A stretch of DNA of 64,000 bases from an uncultured Alteromonas sp. (GCF_913058315.1 NZ_CAJXQY010000007.1:1-64000); one strand, 5' to 3'; shown: positions 30,204 to 40,250, numbered from the stretch's first letter. Notes: generated from the letters alone by a model not told the origin. Numbers and translations: made by a program.

Positions 30204-32282
30204 TTGAGCGGCGCACGGAATTTTACCTCCAGGGAAGTAGATTTAGGCAGTCCTTTTCCGTTAGGCGCAACGCTTACGGATAAAGGGTGCAATTTTGCCG
30301 TGACCTGCACGGACGCCAGAGCGGTGATTTTATGTCTGTTTCATGCCGATACCGAAGAAACGCTCGATGAAATTGTCATGCCGGCAAAATCCGGTGACGT
30401 GTGGCATGTCTGTCTTAAAGGCGTAAGTGAAGGCATGCTTTATGGTTACCGGGTCGACCGCGGCACGGAAAGTCTGCACTATTCACCCACCGACAAATTA
30501 TTAATTGACCCCTACGCACGGCAACTGAGCCGGCCAATACACTGGAATGCCCGTCAGTATCAGGGGGACAGTCAGTTTATGGTGGCTAAAGGGGTTGTTG
30601 TCGCAACTAATACGGCGTCACGGCCAGCTAAACCGAATATTGAGAAACATCGCCGAATCCTTTACGAGGCGCATGTTAAGGGACTCACTCAGCGTCATCC
30701 CGAGGTGCCCGCAGAACAGCAGGGTAAATATCTTGGCGCCTGCCATCCGGCGGTGCTCAGCCACCTCAAATCGCTGGGTATCACGTCGGTGCAGTTTATG
30801 CCGCTGGCGTCATTTATGCCTGAGCCATACATTACCGAAAAAGGACTGACCAACTACTGGGGTTACAACCCGGTTAACTATTTTGCGCCTGAGCCGCGTT
30901 ATGGTCACAGCGATCCGCTCAATGAATGCAAAACAATGGTTGATGCCTATCATGAGGCGGGTCTGGAGGTCATTGTTGATGTGGTCTATAACCACACAGC
31001 TGAAGGCGGCAAAGACGGTCCGGTACTGTGTTTCAGAGGGATGTTTCCCCATCAGGCCTATCTGATGGAGCAAACGGCCAAAGGTGGACTGGTTTACAGC
31101 AATCACTCCGGCTGCGGTAACACCGTGTATTCGGCTCACCCGATTATGACCACAATGATTATGGACGCGCTACGCTACTGGGTGAGCGAAATAGGCGTCG
31201 ACGGTTTCCGTTTTGATCTGGCCGCCTGCCTAGGGCGGGATCCTCAGCAGTTTTCCGTATTTGCCGGGTTGCTCAGAGCCATTCATCAGGATCCGGTTTT
31301 AAAGACGGCGGTGTTAGTGGCAGAGCCCTGGGACATTGGGCCCGGCGGTTACCAGTTAGGCACCTTTGGGGCCCGGTGGTTGGAGTGTAACGATAAGTTT
31401 CGTGATTGTGTCAGAGCGTTCTGGCGCGGCGATAAAGGGACTACCGCTGACTTTGCTACCCGGTTGATGGGCTCGCGTGATGTGTTTCACAAAGGGTATC
31501 GCACCATCAATACTTCGGTGAATAACGTTACCTATCATGATGGCTTTACGTTACAGGATATGGTGAGTTACGCCGAACGCCATAATGAAGCCAATGGTGA
31601 AGAAAACCGCGACGGTCACGGCCATAATTTGTCGGCGAATTACGGCGTTGAAGGGGAGACTCAGGATAAGTCAATCCTGGCTATTCGTGCGCAGCAGAAA
31701 CGTAACCTGTTTGCCACGCTGCTGTTTTCTCAGGGCACGCCGCACATTCTGGGCGGGGACGAGTTGAGTCGTACTCAACAAGGTAACAATAATGCCTACT
31801 GCCAGGATAATGAAATAAGTTGGTTTGACTGGGAACTGGATAAGTATAAACAGGACTTTTTAGCCTATTGTCAGAAAGTCATTGCTATTCGTCAGCAGTC
31901 AGAACTGTTAAGCCGCATGTACCTGCCTGATGATGCGTATCAACTGCATTCCAATGTCTCTGCAGTTAACTGGTATAAGCCGGATGGGTCTGGAAAAGGT
32001 GATGACGACTGGCAATCCGGTGGTAACAAAGCGTTTGCAGTGGAAATTATTGGCCATCAGGAAGCCGGCGACAATTGTGAACACTGGCTGCTGTGTTTTA
32101 ATGCCAGCAATCGGGATATAAAGTTTAATACGCCGCTGAAATCGCCTAATGGTGGCTGGTCGCTGGTATTGGATACCCGTTATAGTCACCCGGCGAAACA
32201 ACCGGGATTGCGGATCCAGCACCTGTTTTTGCAAGCGGCGCATTCTTTCGCCTTGTTCCGCTACACCGACTTTCCCCGTTAG
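30204..32282 (+). CDS. glgX: Glycogen debranching enzyme GlgX
   Basis: A GH13 isoamylase-type enzyme that hydrolyses alpha-1,6 branches of phosphorylase-limit glycogen. A protein of about 692 residues with an N-terminal CBM48-like domain (SPFPLGATLTDKGCNFAV), barrel motifs VIVDVVYNHTAEG, the nucleophile Asp in VDGFRFDLAACLG, the acid Glu in LVAEPWDIGPGGYQLG, and NVTYHDGFTLQDMVSY. The start is ambiguous. GTG at 30198 overlaps the glgB stop, but AAGGAG (30193-30198) would coincide with it; TTG at 30204 has 5-nt spacing and is preferred. Confidence 0.93.
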   Translation: MSGARNFTSREVDLGSPFPLGATLTDKGCNFAVTCTDARAVILCLFHADTEETLDEIVMPAKSGDVWHVCLKGVSEGMLYGYRVDRGTESLHYSPTDKLLIDPYARQLSRPIHWNARQYQGDSQFMVAKGVVVATNTASRPAKPNIEKHRRILYEAHVKGLTQRHPEVPAEQQGKYLGACHPAVLSHLKSLGITSVQFMPLASFMPEPYITEKGLTNYWGYNPVNYFAPEPRYGHSDPLNECKTMVDAYHEAGLEVIVDVVYNHTAEGGKDGPVLCFRGMFPHQAYLMEQTAKGGLVYSNHSGCGNTVYSAHPIMTTMIMDALRYWVSEIGVDGFRFDLAACLGRDPQQFSVFAGLLRAIHQDPVLKTAVLVAEPWDIGPGGYQLGTFGARWLECNDKFRDCVRAFWRGDKGTTADFATRLMGSRDVFHKGYRTINTSVNNVTYHDGFTLQDMVSYAERHNEANGEENRDGHGHNLSANYGVEGETQDKSILAIRAQQKRNLFATLLFSQGTPHILGGDELSRTQQGNNNAYCQDNEISWFDWELDKYKQDFLAYCQKVIAIRQQSELLSRMYLPDDAYQLHSNVSAVNWYKPDGSGKGDDDWQSGGNKAFAVEIIGHQEAGDNCEHWLLCFNASNRDIKFNTPLKSPNGGWSLVLDTRYSHPAKQPGLRIQHLFLQAAHSFALFRYTDFPR

Positions 32283-32480
32283 ATGACGCCGTTACCGGCA
32301 CAACGTGGCGACACGTAGTCAACTAGTTGAGTGAGACTTTCGTACAGGGTAGTAAGCCATGCCTTATTTGTGTCCGGTAGCGGGGATTAGCACAAATTGA
32401 CGATAATCGGCACGGTTGTGCTTTTCATTCCGTAAGTCGATGGTATTATGCCCACCCATCGAAGTGTAGAGGGTTTTTTG

Positions 32481-34025
32481 ATGCAAAATAATGGCGGTTC
32501 TCAGCCGAATAATTCATGTGATATTGGTGTCATTGGTTTAGGTGTTATGGGTAAGAACCTGGCGCTTAATTTAGCCGACCATGGTTACCAGGTGGCGTGT
32601 TTTGATTTAGACGCTAATCGAATTGATGCCATTGTTGCTCAGGACCGCAAGGAAAATGGCGCGGATTCAGCCAGAATCGTGCCGGTCGATACCCTCGAAG
32701 CGCTGCGCGGTGCGCTAATTTCGCCAGCCGTTATTTTGCTGTCTATCCCTGCCGGTAAGCCGGTGGATATGGTCTGCGAGCAACTTATTGCCGCTGGTAT
32801 CGATACCGATGATGTGATCATTGATACCGGTAACAGCTTATGGAGCGACTCCGTTGAGCGCGAAAAACGCTTTGCGGATAAATTCCTGTTCTTCACTACC
32901 GCGGTGTCTGGCGGCGAGGTAGGGGCACGTTTTGGCCCTTCGTTAATGCCCTCCGGCTCAGAAAAAGCCTGGCAACGTGTTGGCCCGATGTTGCGTGCTA
33001 TTGCTGCAAAGGTTGACCCGGACACTGGTAAACCCATCGAAACGGCAACGCCGGGAGAGCCGGTTAAGCATGGTGAGCCCTGCGCGGCTTACATTGGCCC
33101 TAATGGCGCCGGTCACTACGTCAAAATGGTTCACAACGGTATAGAGTATGCCGATATGCAGTTAATTTGCGAGGCTTACCAGATCATGCGCGTGGCGCTG
33201 GGCATGACGCCAGGCGACATTGCCGCAGTGTTCCGCCGCTGGAATCAGGGCCCACTGGACTCGTATTTAATTGAAATCAGCGCTGAAGTGTTAGATCAAA
33301 TCGATCCGGACACCCAGGCGCCACTGGTTGACGTAATTCTCGACAAAGCCGGTATGAAAGGCACCGGGCTGTGGACGGCCGTCAGTGCTTTACAAACCGG
33401 CAGCCCGGCACAAACCATTGCTCAGGCCGTGTTTGCCCGCAGTTTGTCAGCGCTCAAATCAGAGCGCGTTGAAGCCGCAAAAGTGCTGGCTGGTCCTGAC
33501 GTTCAAGCGGTGAGTGATGAGCAACGTGAGAGTGTAATTAGCCAGTTAGAGCACGCGCTGTATTGTTCAAAGATCTGTGCCTATGCACAGGGTTTCCAGC
33601 TTATGAATGCGGCGGCGCAAGAGCAGGGCTGGACCTTACATTTTGCTGAAATTGCCAAAATCTGGCGCGCCGGATGTATTATTCGTGCGGTGTTCCTGCA
33701 GTCTATTTCCAATGCTTTCGACCGGGATATTAACCTGCCTAACCTGCTGGTGGATCCGTTTTTTGCTGAGCAGGTTGCAACTTACCAGTCTGACTGGCGA
33801 GCTACGGTGGCGCTCAGCGCGGTACAAGGCGTAGCCTGTCCGGCTATGATGTCGGCGTTAAGTTATTATGACTCCTATCGCACGGCTGTTCTGCCCGCTA
33901 ACCTGTTGCAGGGACAACGGGATTTCTTTGGCGCTCATACATTTTCGCGCACCGATAAGCCCGCAGCTGAGAAATACCACATTGAGTGGAGTGATCCATC
34001 CCGTCCTTTGCAGCTTATCCAGTAG
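32481..34025 (+). CDS. gnd: 6-phosphogluconate dehydrogenase, decarboxylating
   Basis: Converts 6-phosphogluconate to ribulose 5-phosphate with reduction of NADP. A 514-residue protein with the N-terminal Rossmann motif IGVIGLGVMGKNLALNL, the substrate signature GPSLMPSGSEKAW, HYVKMVHNGIEYADMQLI with the catalytic Lys, and DKAGMKGTGLWTAV. It is about 45 residues longer than E. coli Gnd, with an extra segment near KPIETATPGEPVKHGEPC, like the long variant of marine gammaproteobacteria. ATG 32481 follows AGAGGG (32468-32473); the frame open to 32448 is not favoured. It competes with Edd for the same substrate. Confidence 0.95.
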   Translation: MQNNGGSQPNNSCDIGVIGLGVMGKNLALNLADHGYQVACFDLDANRIDAIVAQDRKENGADSARIVPVDTLEALRGALISPAVILLSIPAGKPVDMVCEQLIAAGIDTDDVIIDTGNSLWSDSVEREKRFADKFLFFTTAVSGGEVGARFGPSLMPSGSEKAWQRVGPMLRAIAAKVDPDTGKPIETATPGEPVKHGEPCAAYIGPNGAGHYVKMVHNGIEYADMQLICEAYQIMRVALGMTPGDIAAVFRRWNQGPLDSYLIEISAEVLDQIDPDTQAPLVDVILDKAGMKGTGLWTAVSALQTGSPAQTIAQAVFARSLSALKSERVEAAKVLAGPDVQAVSDEQRESVISQLEHALYCSKICAYAQGFQLMNAAAQEQGWTLHFAEIAKIWRAGCIIRAVFLQSISNAFDRDINLPNLLVDPFFAEQVATYQSDWRATVALSAVQGVACPAMMSALSYYDSYRTAVLPANLLQGQRDFFGAHTFSRTDKPAAEKYHIEWSDPSRPLQLIQ

Positions 34026-34052
34026 CAGGTCTGCCAGCACGAGGAGAGAAGA

Positions 34053-34433
34053 ATGACTGATAACGATAAATGGCGTGACAAGCTCAGCGAAGAAGAATAC
34101 CGGGTGACTCGCTTAGCCGGTACTGAGCGTCCTTTTTCCGGTACTTTGTTGTATGAGTCACGCAGTGGTACTTATGCGTGTAAATGTTGCGGCGTGGCGT
34201 TGTTCGACAATACCAGTAAGTTTGAATCGGGTTGTGGCTGGCCTTCGTTTTTCTCGCAAACAAACGACGATAACGTAGGCTATCGTTTTGATGAAAGCCA
34301 TGGCATGCGCCGCACCGAGATTTATTGTAAAAACTGTGAGGCGCACCTTGGCCATGTGTTTGACGATGGTCCGGCGCCGACCGGACAGCGTTATTGTGTT
34401 AATTCCGTGAGTCTGGATTTTAATCCGGAGTAA
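34053..34433 (+). CDS. msrB: Peptide-methionine (R)-S-oxide reductase MsrB
   Basis: Reduces methionine-R-sulfoxide in proteins using thioredoxin. A 126-residue SelR-domain protein with two zinc-binding CxxC pairs (CKCCG, about residues 43-47; CKNCE, about 93-97), SGCGWPSFF, and the catalytic Cys in RYCVNSVSLDF (about 116). GAGGAGAG upstream gives a strong ribosome site. It lies 27 bp after gnd and is probably co-transcribed. Confidence 0.96.
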   Translation: MTDNDKWRDKLSEEEYRVTRLAGTERPFSGTLLYESRSGTYACKCCGVALFDNTSKFESGCGWPSFFSQTNDDNVGYRFDESHGMRRTEIYCKNCEAHLGHVFDDGPAPTGQRYCVNSVSLDFNPE

Positions 34434-34448
34434 ATTGCACTATCTTGC

Positions 34449-34481
34449 CAGGAGCCGGCAGCAGACTTTGCCGGCCTCCTG
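34449..34481 (+). terminator. Long hairpin downstream of msrB
   Basis: CAGGAGCCGGCA (34449-34460) pairs with TGCCGG-C-CTCCTG (34469-34481) with a single bulged C and an 8-nt loop. It is 16 bp past the msrB stop. The T-run after it is interrupted, so it could be a terminator or an mRNA 3'-end stabiliser. Confidence 0.5.
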
Positions 34482-34569
34482 AATAACATTTCCCTTTATT
34501 TCGCCACGCAATAACCATTATTTGAAAAAAAATTAAGTTTTTTTCTGTAATTAAATTTCAAATTTCTTA

Positions 34570-35382
34570 TCACAAGCGATCAATTTTTAAGGTGTGGGCA
34601 TCAAACTCCCGGGCCTCAATTGCGCTGGCAATATCATCGGCCAGTCGATCAAGAATATCTACCGGTAAACTGTGCTGAGTACTCAGAGCTACCAGCTGAC
34701 TACTATCGATGCTGTCGGCAAAATGGTTGGTTACCCTGGTCCAGACATACGCCATACGGTAATTTTCAATGTCCATCGACAGCGTCATCAGCATACTGCT
34801 GATATGACCGTCAATTTCCTGTTCCACGTTAGCGTACTGACTCAGTGCCATGAACAACGCATCCCGGGCCGCCAGTGGATCGTCGGCAATCAGAATGCTG
34901 GCCAGGTCGATATAGTACTTCGGTTCACTGAACACACCTTGTCTGGCTGCCGCCACAAAACGCGCTCTGGCATCCTCGTAGCCAAATCTAGACCATTGAT
35001 AATACGAGATATAAGGGTCTTGTGAGTTCTTGGTTTGCCATTGTAACTGCTTTAGCGATTTGTTGATGGAGACGGTGGCTTCCTTACGGGCAAATTCTTT
35101 ATCACGGTATTTGATATATTCAATCTGTGACGCCTTGGCAATACAGGACTCGTAGTTTTCGTAGTTGATCAACAAATCGTACTTAGGCCGGTCGCTGTCA
35201 TCGTCTTTAAAGTTAAAGCGGTGACGAATAATTTCTGACCGTTCAGCCCGACACCAGCCATCGGTGTTTAAATCGGCACAAAAATGCGGGTAGTCTTCGC
35301 AAATAGTTTTAACGCTGGGCGCAAAAAAATCGCCACACGCACTGAGCAGCAGGGCAGAAGTCAGACAAATCCCCCCTTTCAA
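34570..35382 (-). CDS. DUF2989 domain lipoprotein
   Basis: A lipoprotein with lipobox LLLSAC-G. The mature part begins CGDFFAPSVKTICEDYPHFCADLNTDGWCRAERSE and matches the DUF2989 family of Alteromonas- and Shewanella-like bacteria. The rest is helical with TPR-like character (ARDALFMALSQYANVE). The function is unknown and it is probably outer-membrane anchored. The frame is open to 35751 but runs under the divergent gap gene. No ATG lies near the signal sequence, so TTG at 35382 (MKGGICLTSALLLSAC, 270 residues) is proposed with low certainty as to the exact start. Confidence 0.75.
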   Translation of the reverse strand: MKGGICLTSALLLSACGDFFAPSVKTICEDYPHFCADLNTDGWCRAERSEIIRHRFNFKDDDSDRPKYDLLINYENYESCIAKASQIEYIKYRDKEFARKEATVSINKSLKQLQWQTKNSQDPYISYYQWSRFGYEDARARFVAAARQGVFSEPKYYIDLASILIADDPLAARDALFMALSQYANVEQEIDGHISSMLMTLSMDIENYRMAYVWTRVTNHFADSIDSSQLVALSTQHSLPVDILDRLADDIASAIEAREFDAHTLKIDRL

Positions 35383-35587
35383 AACTGTGGAAAAATTACT
35401 TAATAAATCCCTCTGCTTCCTTGTTTTTATTGATTTTCTGAAACTTTTCAACAATTTGGAGTTACCTCTTTGATTATTTAGAATACCTGCCGACGGGAAT
35501 AAGAGGTAGGAGTGTTCTGACGTACAACCACATATTCCTGTACACATCGTCAATTTTATACATGATTTATTTGATGAAGGCACTAGT

Positions 35588-37033
35588 ATGAACCAACCCT
35601 TTGAGCAAGAATTGCAATCCAGCTGGCAGGAGCGCCAGGAATACGCAGAAATGATGTTACCGATTATAGGTAAATTATACCGTAATAAGTCTATTGAAAT
35701 CTCTGTGTACGGTCGCACACTGTTAAACGCCAGTGCGATTGATGTAATCAAAGCTCATCGTAAAGTCCGTCTGCACGAAGGCATTAAATTACGCCTGCGC
35801 GAGAGCTATCCTATTTTAGAAGCCATCAACGCTATGCAACTGGCACCAGCCCAGATTGACATTGGTAAACTGGCTTTCGATTTTCACTATGGCAGTGCCG
35901 TCGACAAAACAGACCTTAACGCCTACCTGAAGGACAAGTTAGCGGACGTGGTCGATAAATCAGATGATCATGAACCCCAGGACGTTGTACTGTACGGTTT
36001 TGGCCGTATCGGTCGGTTACTGGCTCGCTTAATGATTGAGCGTCAGGGACAAAATAATAAACTCCGCCTGCGCGCCATTGTAGTGCGTGGTGGTCGTGAC
36101 GGTGATTTGGAAAAACGTGCCAGTCTGCTGCGTCGTGACTCGGTCCATGGGCCGTTTAACGGCAGTATTACTATCGACCACGAGCGTAACGCCTTAAAAG
36201 CCAATGGCTCATATATTCAGGTGATTTACGCTAACAGCCCGGATGAGATTGATTACACCGAGTATGGCATTAACAATGCGCTGGTGATTGATAACACCGG
36301 TATCTGGCGCGACCGGGATGGCCTGGGCCTGCACCTGAAAGCGAAAGGCACAGCAAAAGCACTGCTGACAGCGCCGGGTAAGGGCGATATTAAAAACATC
36401 GTGTACGGGGTAAACAACGCCGATATAGGCGAATCTGATACCATTGTGTCGGCGGCAAGCTGCACCACCAATGCTATTACGCCGGTGTTAAAAGCCCTCG
36501 ACGAAGAATACGGTATTGTTAACGGCCACGTTGAAACGGTTCACTCGTACACCAACGATCAGAACCTGATTGATAACTACCACAAAGGCGAGCGTCGCGG
36601 GCGGAGTGCACCATTGAATATGGTTATCACGGAAACCGGTGCTGCCAAGGCTGTAGCGAAAGCTTACCCGAAACTGGCGGGTAAACTGACCGGCAACGCA
36701 ATCCGTGTGCCTACACCCAATGTGTCGATGGCCATTCTGAACCTGAACCTGGATAAAGCGACCGATAAAGTGGCGGTAAATGAGTTTTTGCGTGATACCG
36801 CGCTGTTCTCCTCTTTACAGCATCAGATTGACTACACTGCGTCGACTGAAGTGGTGTCAACCGATATGGTAGGCACCCGTGCGGCATCCGTAGTTGATTC
36901 ACAGGCGACTATCGTAGCTGACAATCGTTTAACCCTTTATGTTTGGTACGATAATGAATTTGGTTACAGCTGTCAGGTAATGCGTGTGGCGATGGATATG
37001 GCCGGGATCACCGTGCCGACACTGCCAGCGTAA
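35588..37033 (+). CDS. Long-form glyceraldehyde-3-phosphate dehydrogenase
   Basis: A 481-residue protein whose C-terminal 350 residues are a GAPDH: Rossmann motif [15 protein letters not shown] (about 134-148), catalytic Cys in SAASCTTNAITP (Cys292), and VWYDNEFGYSCQVMRVA near the end. The N-terminal 130 residues are an added helical domain found in the long GapB-like GAPDHs of Pseudomonas, Vibrio and Shewanella. Such paralogues are often gluconeogenic or NADP-using; this is inference. The nucleotide-proximal sequence VVRGGRDGD, where classical NAD enzymes have an Asp (AINDL in GapA of this window), suggests different cofactor preference. It is divergent from the DUF2989 gene. Confidence 0.92.
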   Translation: MNQPFEQELQSSWQERQEYAEMMLPIIGKLYRNKSIEISVYGRTLLNASAIDVIKAHRKVRLHEGIKLRLRESYPILEAINAMQLAPAQIDIGKLAFDFHYGSAVDKTDLNAYLKDKLADVVDKSDDHEPQDVVLYGFGRIGRLLARLMIERQGQNNKLRLRAIVVRGGRDGDLEKRASLLRRDSVHGPFNGSITIDHERNALKANGSYIQVIYANSPDEIDYTEYGINNALVIDNTGIWRDRDGLGLHLKAKGTAKALLTAPGKGDIKNIVYGVNNADIGESDTIVSAASCTTNAITPVLKALDEEYGIVNGHVETVHSYTNDQNLIDNYHKGERRGRSAPLNMVITETGAAKAVAKAYPKLAGKLTGNAIRVPTPNVSMAILNLNLDKATDKVAVNEFLRDTALFSSLQHQIDYTASTEVVSTDMVGTRAASVVDSQATIVADNRLTLYVWYDNEFGYSCQVMRVAMDMAGITVPTLPA

Positions 37034-37053
37034 GACGCAATTGTACAAGCTTT

Positions 37054-37084
37054 AAACGGCACCTTCACAGGTGCCGTTTTTTTA
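37054..37084 (+). terminator. Rho-independent terminator after the long GAPDH gene
   Basis: An 11-bp stem, AAACGGCACCT (37054-37064) with AGGTGCCGTTT (37069-37079), a TCAC loop and a run of T. Confidence 0.93.
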
Positions 37085-37225
37085 TCCGCGGCTAACTGAC
37101 TAATAGTTGGCCAGAATCCACAAAAATCCGCTTTTCACCGTTTAAGTGCATAGTATTGTTAAACTCTACTGTGTTAAATTAAAGCCATTCGCACACCAAA
37201 ATAAAACAGATAACTATAACGACAG

Positions 37226-38356
37226 ATGCAGATATCCAGCCTTTTTGACAGCGGTAACATCCGCGTAATCCGTGCCGAGCAACCTGACGACATCATGCTC
37301 GCGATCAATAAAGACAATCAATCCGATTTTTATCAGTGGTTTCACTTCCGCCTGACCGGAGAGGTCAACCGCTTGCATACACTGCATATCAGTGATCTTG
37401 CTTCATCAGCCTATCCAAAAGGCTGGGAAGGGTATAATGTACTGGCGTCCTACGATCGCCAGACCTGGTTTCGGGTCGACAGTGAATTTAACGGTGACAT
37501 TCTGACGTTCAGTATTGCGCTGGAGCAGCCGCAGGTATACTTTGCTTATTTCATTCCTTACAGCTACGAGCGACATCTGGACTTATTAGCCGATGCGCAG
37601 TGCTCGCCGTTGTGTGAACTTAAGTATCTGGGCGATACCCTGGACGGACGCGACATGTCGCTATTGGTGATAGGTGAGCCAGGAGAAGATAAGCGCAATA
37701 TCTGGATCACGGCTCGTCAACATCCCGGTGAAAGCATGGCCGAGTGGTGTGCGGAAGGTATTATTGGCCGTCTGTTAGATGAGCAGGACGGTATAAGCCG
37801 CGCCCTGCTGGAAAAGGCGGTGTTTTATATTGTGCCAAATATGAACCCGGATGGCAGCGCACGGGGGCACCTGCGCACCAATGCGGTGGGTGCAAACCTA
37901 AACCGTGAGTGGAAAACACCTAGCCTTGAGCGCAGCCCGGAAGTCTATTACGTACTCAATGCCATGCATGAGGTGGGCGTTGACATGTACCTCGATTTGC
38001 ACGGCGATGAAGCTCTGCCCTACAACTTTGTGGCAGGCAGCGAAGGGATTCCGGCCTACAGTGACAAGCTGAAAGCGCTGGAAAACCAATTTAAGGACGC
38101 CTTGCTGATGGCGACTCCCGAATTTCAGGATGAGTTCGGCTACGCCAAGGACGAGCCCGGACAAGCCGACCTGACCATTGCGTCTAACGCAGTAGGGCAG
38201 GCGTTTGAATGTCTGGCCTATACGATAGAAATGCCTTTTAAAGATAATAATAATTTACCTGATCCATTATTCGGCTGGTCTGTGCAACGATGCCAGCAGT
38301 TTGGTGAAGATATCCTGGTAGCCGCGAACAACGTGGTTGGCAGTTTAAGGACATAA
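37226..38356 (+). CDS. M14 family zinc carboxypeptidase, cytosolic carboxypeptidase-like
   Basis: A 376-residue protein. The N-terminal beta-sandwich domain (about 1-115; YQWFHFRLTGE, YFAYFIPYSYERH) is typical of the CCP/Nna1-like subfamily. The C-terminal peptidase has zinc ligands His166 and Glu169 (RQHPGES) and His259 (DLHGDE), and the catalytic Glu335 (TIEMPF). PNMNPDGSARGHLRTN and NLNREW provide substrate-binding Arg and Asn. There is no signal peptide, so it is cytoplasmic. Eukaryotic relatives remove C-terminal glutamates; bacterial substrates are unknown. It is followed 34 bp later by an amino-acid symporter, perhaps co-transcribed. Confidence 0.88.
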   Translation: MQISSLFDSGNIRVIRAEQPDDIMLAINKDNQSDFYQWFHFRLTGEVNRLHTLHISDLASSAYPKGWEGYNVLASYDRQTWFRVDSEFNGDILTFSIALEQPQVYFAYFIPYSYERHLDLLADAQCSPLCELKYLGDTLDGRDMSLLVIGEPGEDKRNIWITARQHPGESMAEWCAEGIIGRLLDEQDGISRALLEKAVFYIVPNMNPDGSARGHLRTNAVGANLNREWKTPSLERSPEVYYVLNAMHEVGVDMYLDLHGDEALPYNFVAGSEGIPAYSDKLKALENQFKDALLMATPEFQDEFGYAKDEPGQADLTIASNAVGQAFECLAYTIEMPFKDNNNLPDPLFGWSVQRCQQFGEDILVAANNVVGSLRT

Positions 38357-38390
38357 CAACAATAAACATTAACAACAAGGGGAAACTGGT

Positions 38391-40058
38391 TTGGAAGGCT
38401 TGTTTAATTTTTTAACGTCGCTTGACGGGATGCTCGGGGGGGCTGATTGGTTTCCCTTTGTGCTGTTGGGTGTCGGTCTGTTTTTTACGATATACCTGAA
38501 ATTTCCACAAATTCGCTTTTTCAAGCACGCATGGAAAGTGGTCACCGGTAAGTACGATCATAACGACGATCCCGGCGATACCACGCATTTCCGAGCGCTC
38601 ACCACCGCACTCTCGGGGACGGTAGGTACCGGTAACATCAGCGGTGTGGCGTTTGCTATATTCCTGGGCGGTCCGGCGGCGCTGTTCTGGATGTGGGCCA
38701 CGGCATTTTTGGGTATGACCACCAAGTTTGTGGAAGTCACGCTCTCTCATAAATACCGGGTACAAACCGAAGATGGCACCATGGCTGGTGGACCCATGTA
38801 CTTCATGGACCGGGGCCTGAACATGAAATGGCTGGCGGTGGCTTTTGCTATCGCGACGGTTATCTCTTCTTTCGGTACCGGTAACCTGCCACAAAGTAAC
38901 GGTATTGCCACCAGTATTGAGACCACCTTTGGATTTGAGCCATGGATAGTAGGTAGCGTACTGGGTATTTTACTGGCACTGGTTATCCTCGGCGGTATTC
39001 AGCGCATCGCAGCTTTTACGGCGCGGGTCGTGCCTTTTATGGCGGTGGTTTATCTGATTGGTGCGTTGGCGGTGATTTTTGCCAACATCGAAAACGTGAT
39101 CCCGTCGTTTATGTCGGTAATCAGCGATGCCTTTACCGGTTCAGCAGCGGCCGGGGGCTTCCTTGGTGCGTCACTGGCTTATGCCTTTAACCGCGGGGTA
39201 AACCGGGGATTATTCTCTAACGAAGCGGGCCAGGGTTCTGCGCCCATTGCTCACGCTGCGGCAAAAACCAAGGAACCGGCTTCTGAAGGCATGGTGTCAC
39301 TGCTCGAGCCATTTATCGATACGATTATTATTTGTACCATCACTGGTCTGGTGATTTTGTCATCGGGTGTGTGGAAGGAAAAACACGAAAACGTGTTTGA
39401 TCGCTCCGACATGGTGTTTGTAGCCGGTGAATATACCGATAGTGTTGATGCCGATAAAAGTCAGTTGTATGGTTTCCTGAATGGGGTGGACGGTAATGAA
39501 GTGGAAAGCTATACCGGTGCCATTACCGTGGTCAATGGTTCTGCTGTCACCGGTGGCTACACCTTAATCAACGCCCGTTCTGTTGCTGAAGATGTTCAGT
39601 ATCTGGTGGGCAGTGAAGATCCGTTCTCCGGCACGTTGCAAATTAAAAATGGTAAGCCGGTGAAAGAGAACCTCATCATAGAAGGTAAATCACTGGTTCA
39701 CTCAGCCTCGCTGACGACCATTGCCTTTACCCGTGGCTGGTTTGGCGACTTTGGCCAGTACATTGTATCGATTGGTTTATTGTTATTTGCCTTTTCAACC
39801 GCCATTGCCTGGTCTTACTACGGTGACCGTGCCATGACCTATTTGTTAGGGCCACGTTCAATCATGCCGTACCGGGTAATTTATGTGGCCGGGTTTGTTT
39901 GGGCGTCTTTCTCTGATACAACCCTGGTCTGGGCACTCTCTGCGGTGGCAATTGTGGTGATGACCCTGCCTAACCTGTTCGGTATTGTATTACTCAGCAA
40001 AGAGATGAAGGCGACTGTCGATCACTACTGGCAGCGTGTAAAAGAGAACGAAAAGTAA
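38391..40058 (+). CDS. Alanine/glycine:cation symporter (AGCS family) with a large loop insertion
   Basis: A 555-residue sodium-coupled amino-acid transporter with about 10-11 membrane helices. It shows the AGCS signatures [15 protein letters not shown] (about 72-86) and [21 protein letters not shown] (about 271-291). A hydrophilic segment, about residues 329-435, splits two helices near the C-terminal part. Standard AlsT/DagA proteins of about 450-480 residues lack it. It starts at TTG 38391 behind AAGGGG. The substrate is probably alanine or glycine, and specificity is not provable from sequence. Confidence 0.9.
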   Translation: MEGLFNFLTSLDGMLGGADWFPFVLLGVGLFFTIYLKFPQIRFFKHAWKVVTGKYDHNDDPGDTTHFRALTTALSGTVGTGNISGVAFAIFLGGPAALFWMWATAFLGMTTKFVEVTLSHKYRVQTEDGTMAGGPMYFMDRGLNMKWLAVAFAIATVISSFGTGNLPQSNGIATSIETTFGFEPWIVGSVLGILLALVILGGIQRIAAFTARVVPFMAVVYLIGALAVIFANIENVIPSFMSVISDAFTGSAAAGGFLGASLAYAFNRGVNRGLFSNEAGQGSAPIAHAAAKTKEPASEGMVSLLEPFIDTIIICTITGLVILSSGVWKEKHENVFDRSDMVFVAGEYTDSVDADKSQLYGFLNGVDGNEVESYTGAITVVNGSAVTGGYTLINARSVAEDVQYLVGSEDPFSGTLQIKNGKPVKENLIIEGKSLVHSASLTTIAFTRGWFGDFGQYIVSIGLLLFAFSTAIAWSYYGDRAMTYLLGPRSIMPYRVIYVAGFVWASFSDTTLVWALSAVAIVVMTLPNLFGIVLLSKEMKATVDHYWQRVKENEK

Positions 40059-40113
40059 AAGTAAACCAGAGCCGGTTTCTGTCAGTAAAAAGACTGGCAC
40101 CGGCATTGTTTTT

Positions 40114-40142
40114 AAAAAGCCAGGGCTGACTCCTGGCTTTTT
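40114..40142 (+). terminator. Rho-independent terminator after the AGCS gene
   Basis: An 11-bp stem, AAAAAGCCAGG (40114-40124) with CCTGGCTTTTT (40132-40142), and a 7-nt loop. Confidence 0.92.
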
Positions 40143-40250
40143 GATATGGTGTCTTACTGCTCCTGATCAGGGTAAAAAACGAAGCGTCGTTAGTTTACCT
40201 TACAGAGCGAGCAGTTAGTCACCCTGGAAATAACGATTAGAGGAGATAGA

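Noticed and set aside
35383-35751. Long N-terminal extension of the DUF2989 lipoprotein
   Set aside because: It overlaps the divergent GAPDH gene and would bury the lipobox more than 120 residues from the N-terminus.
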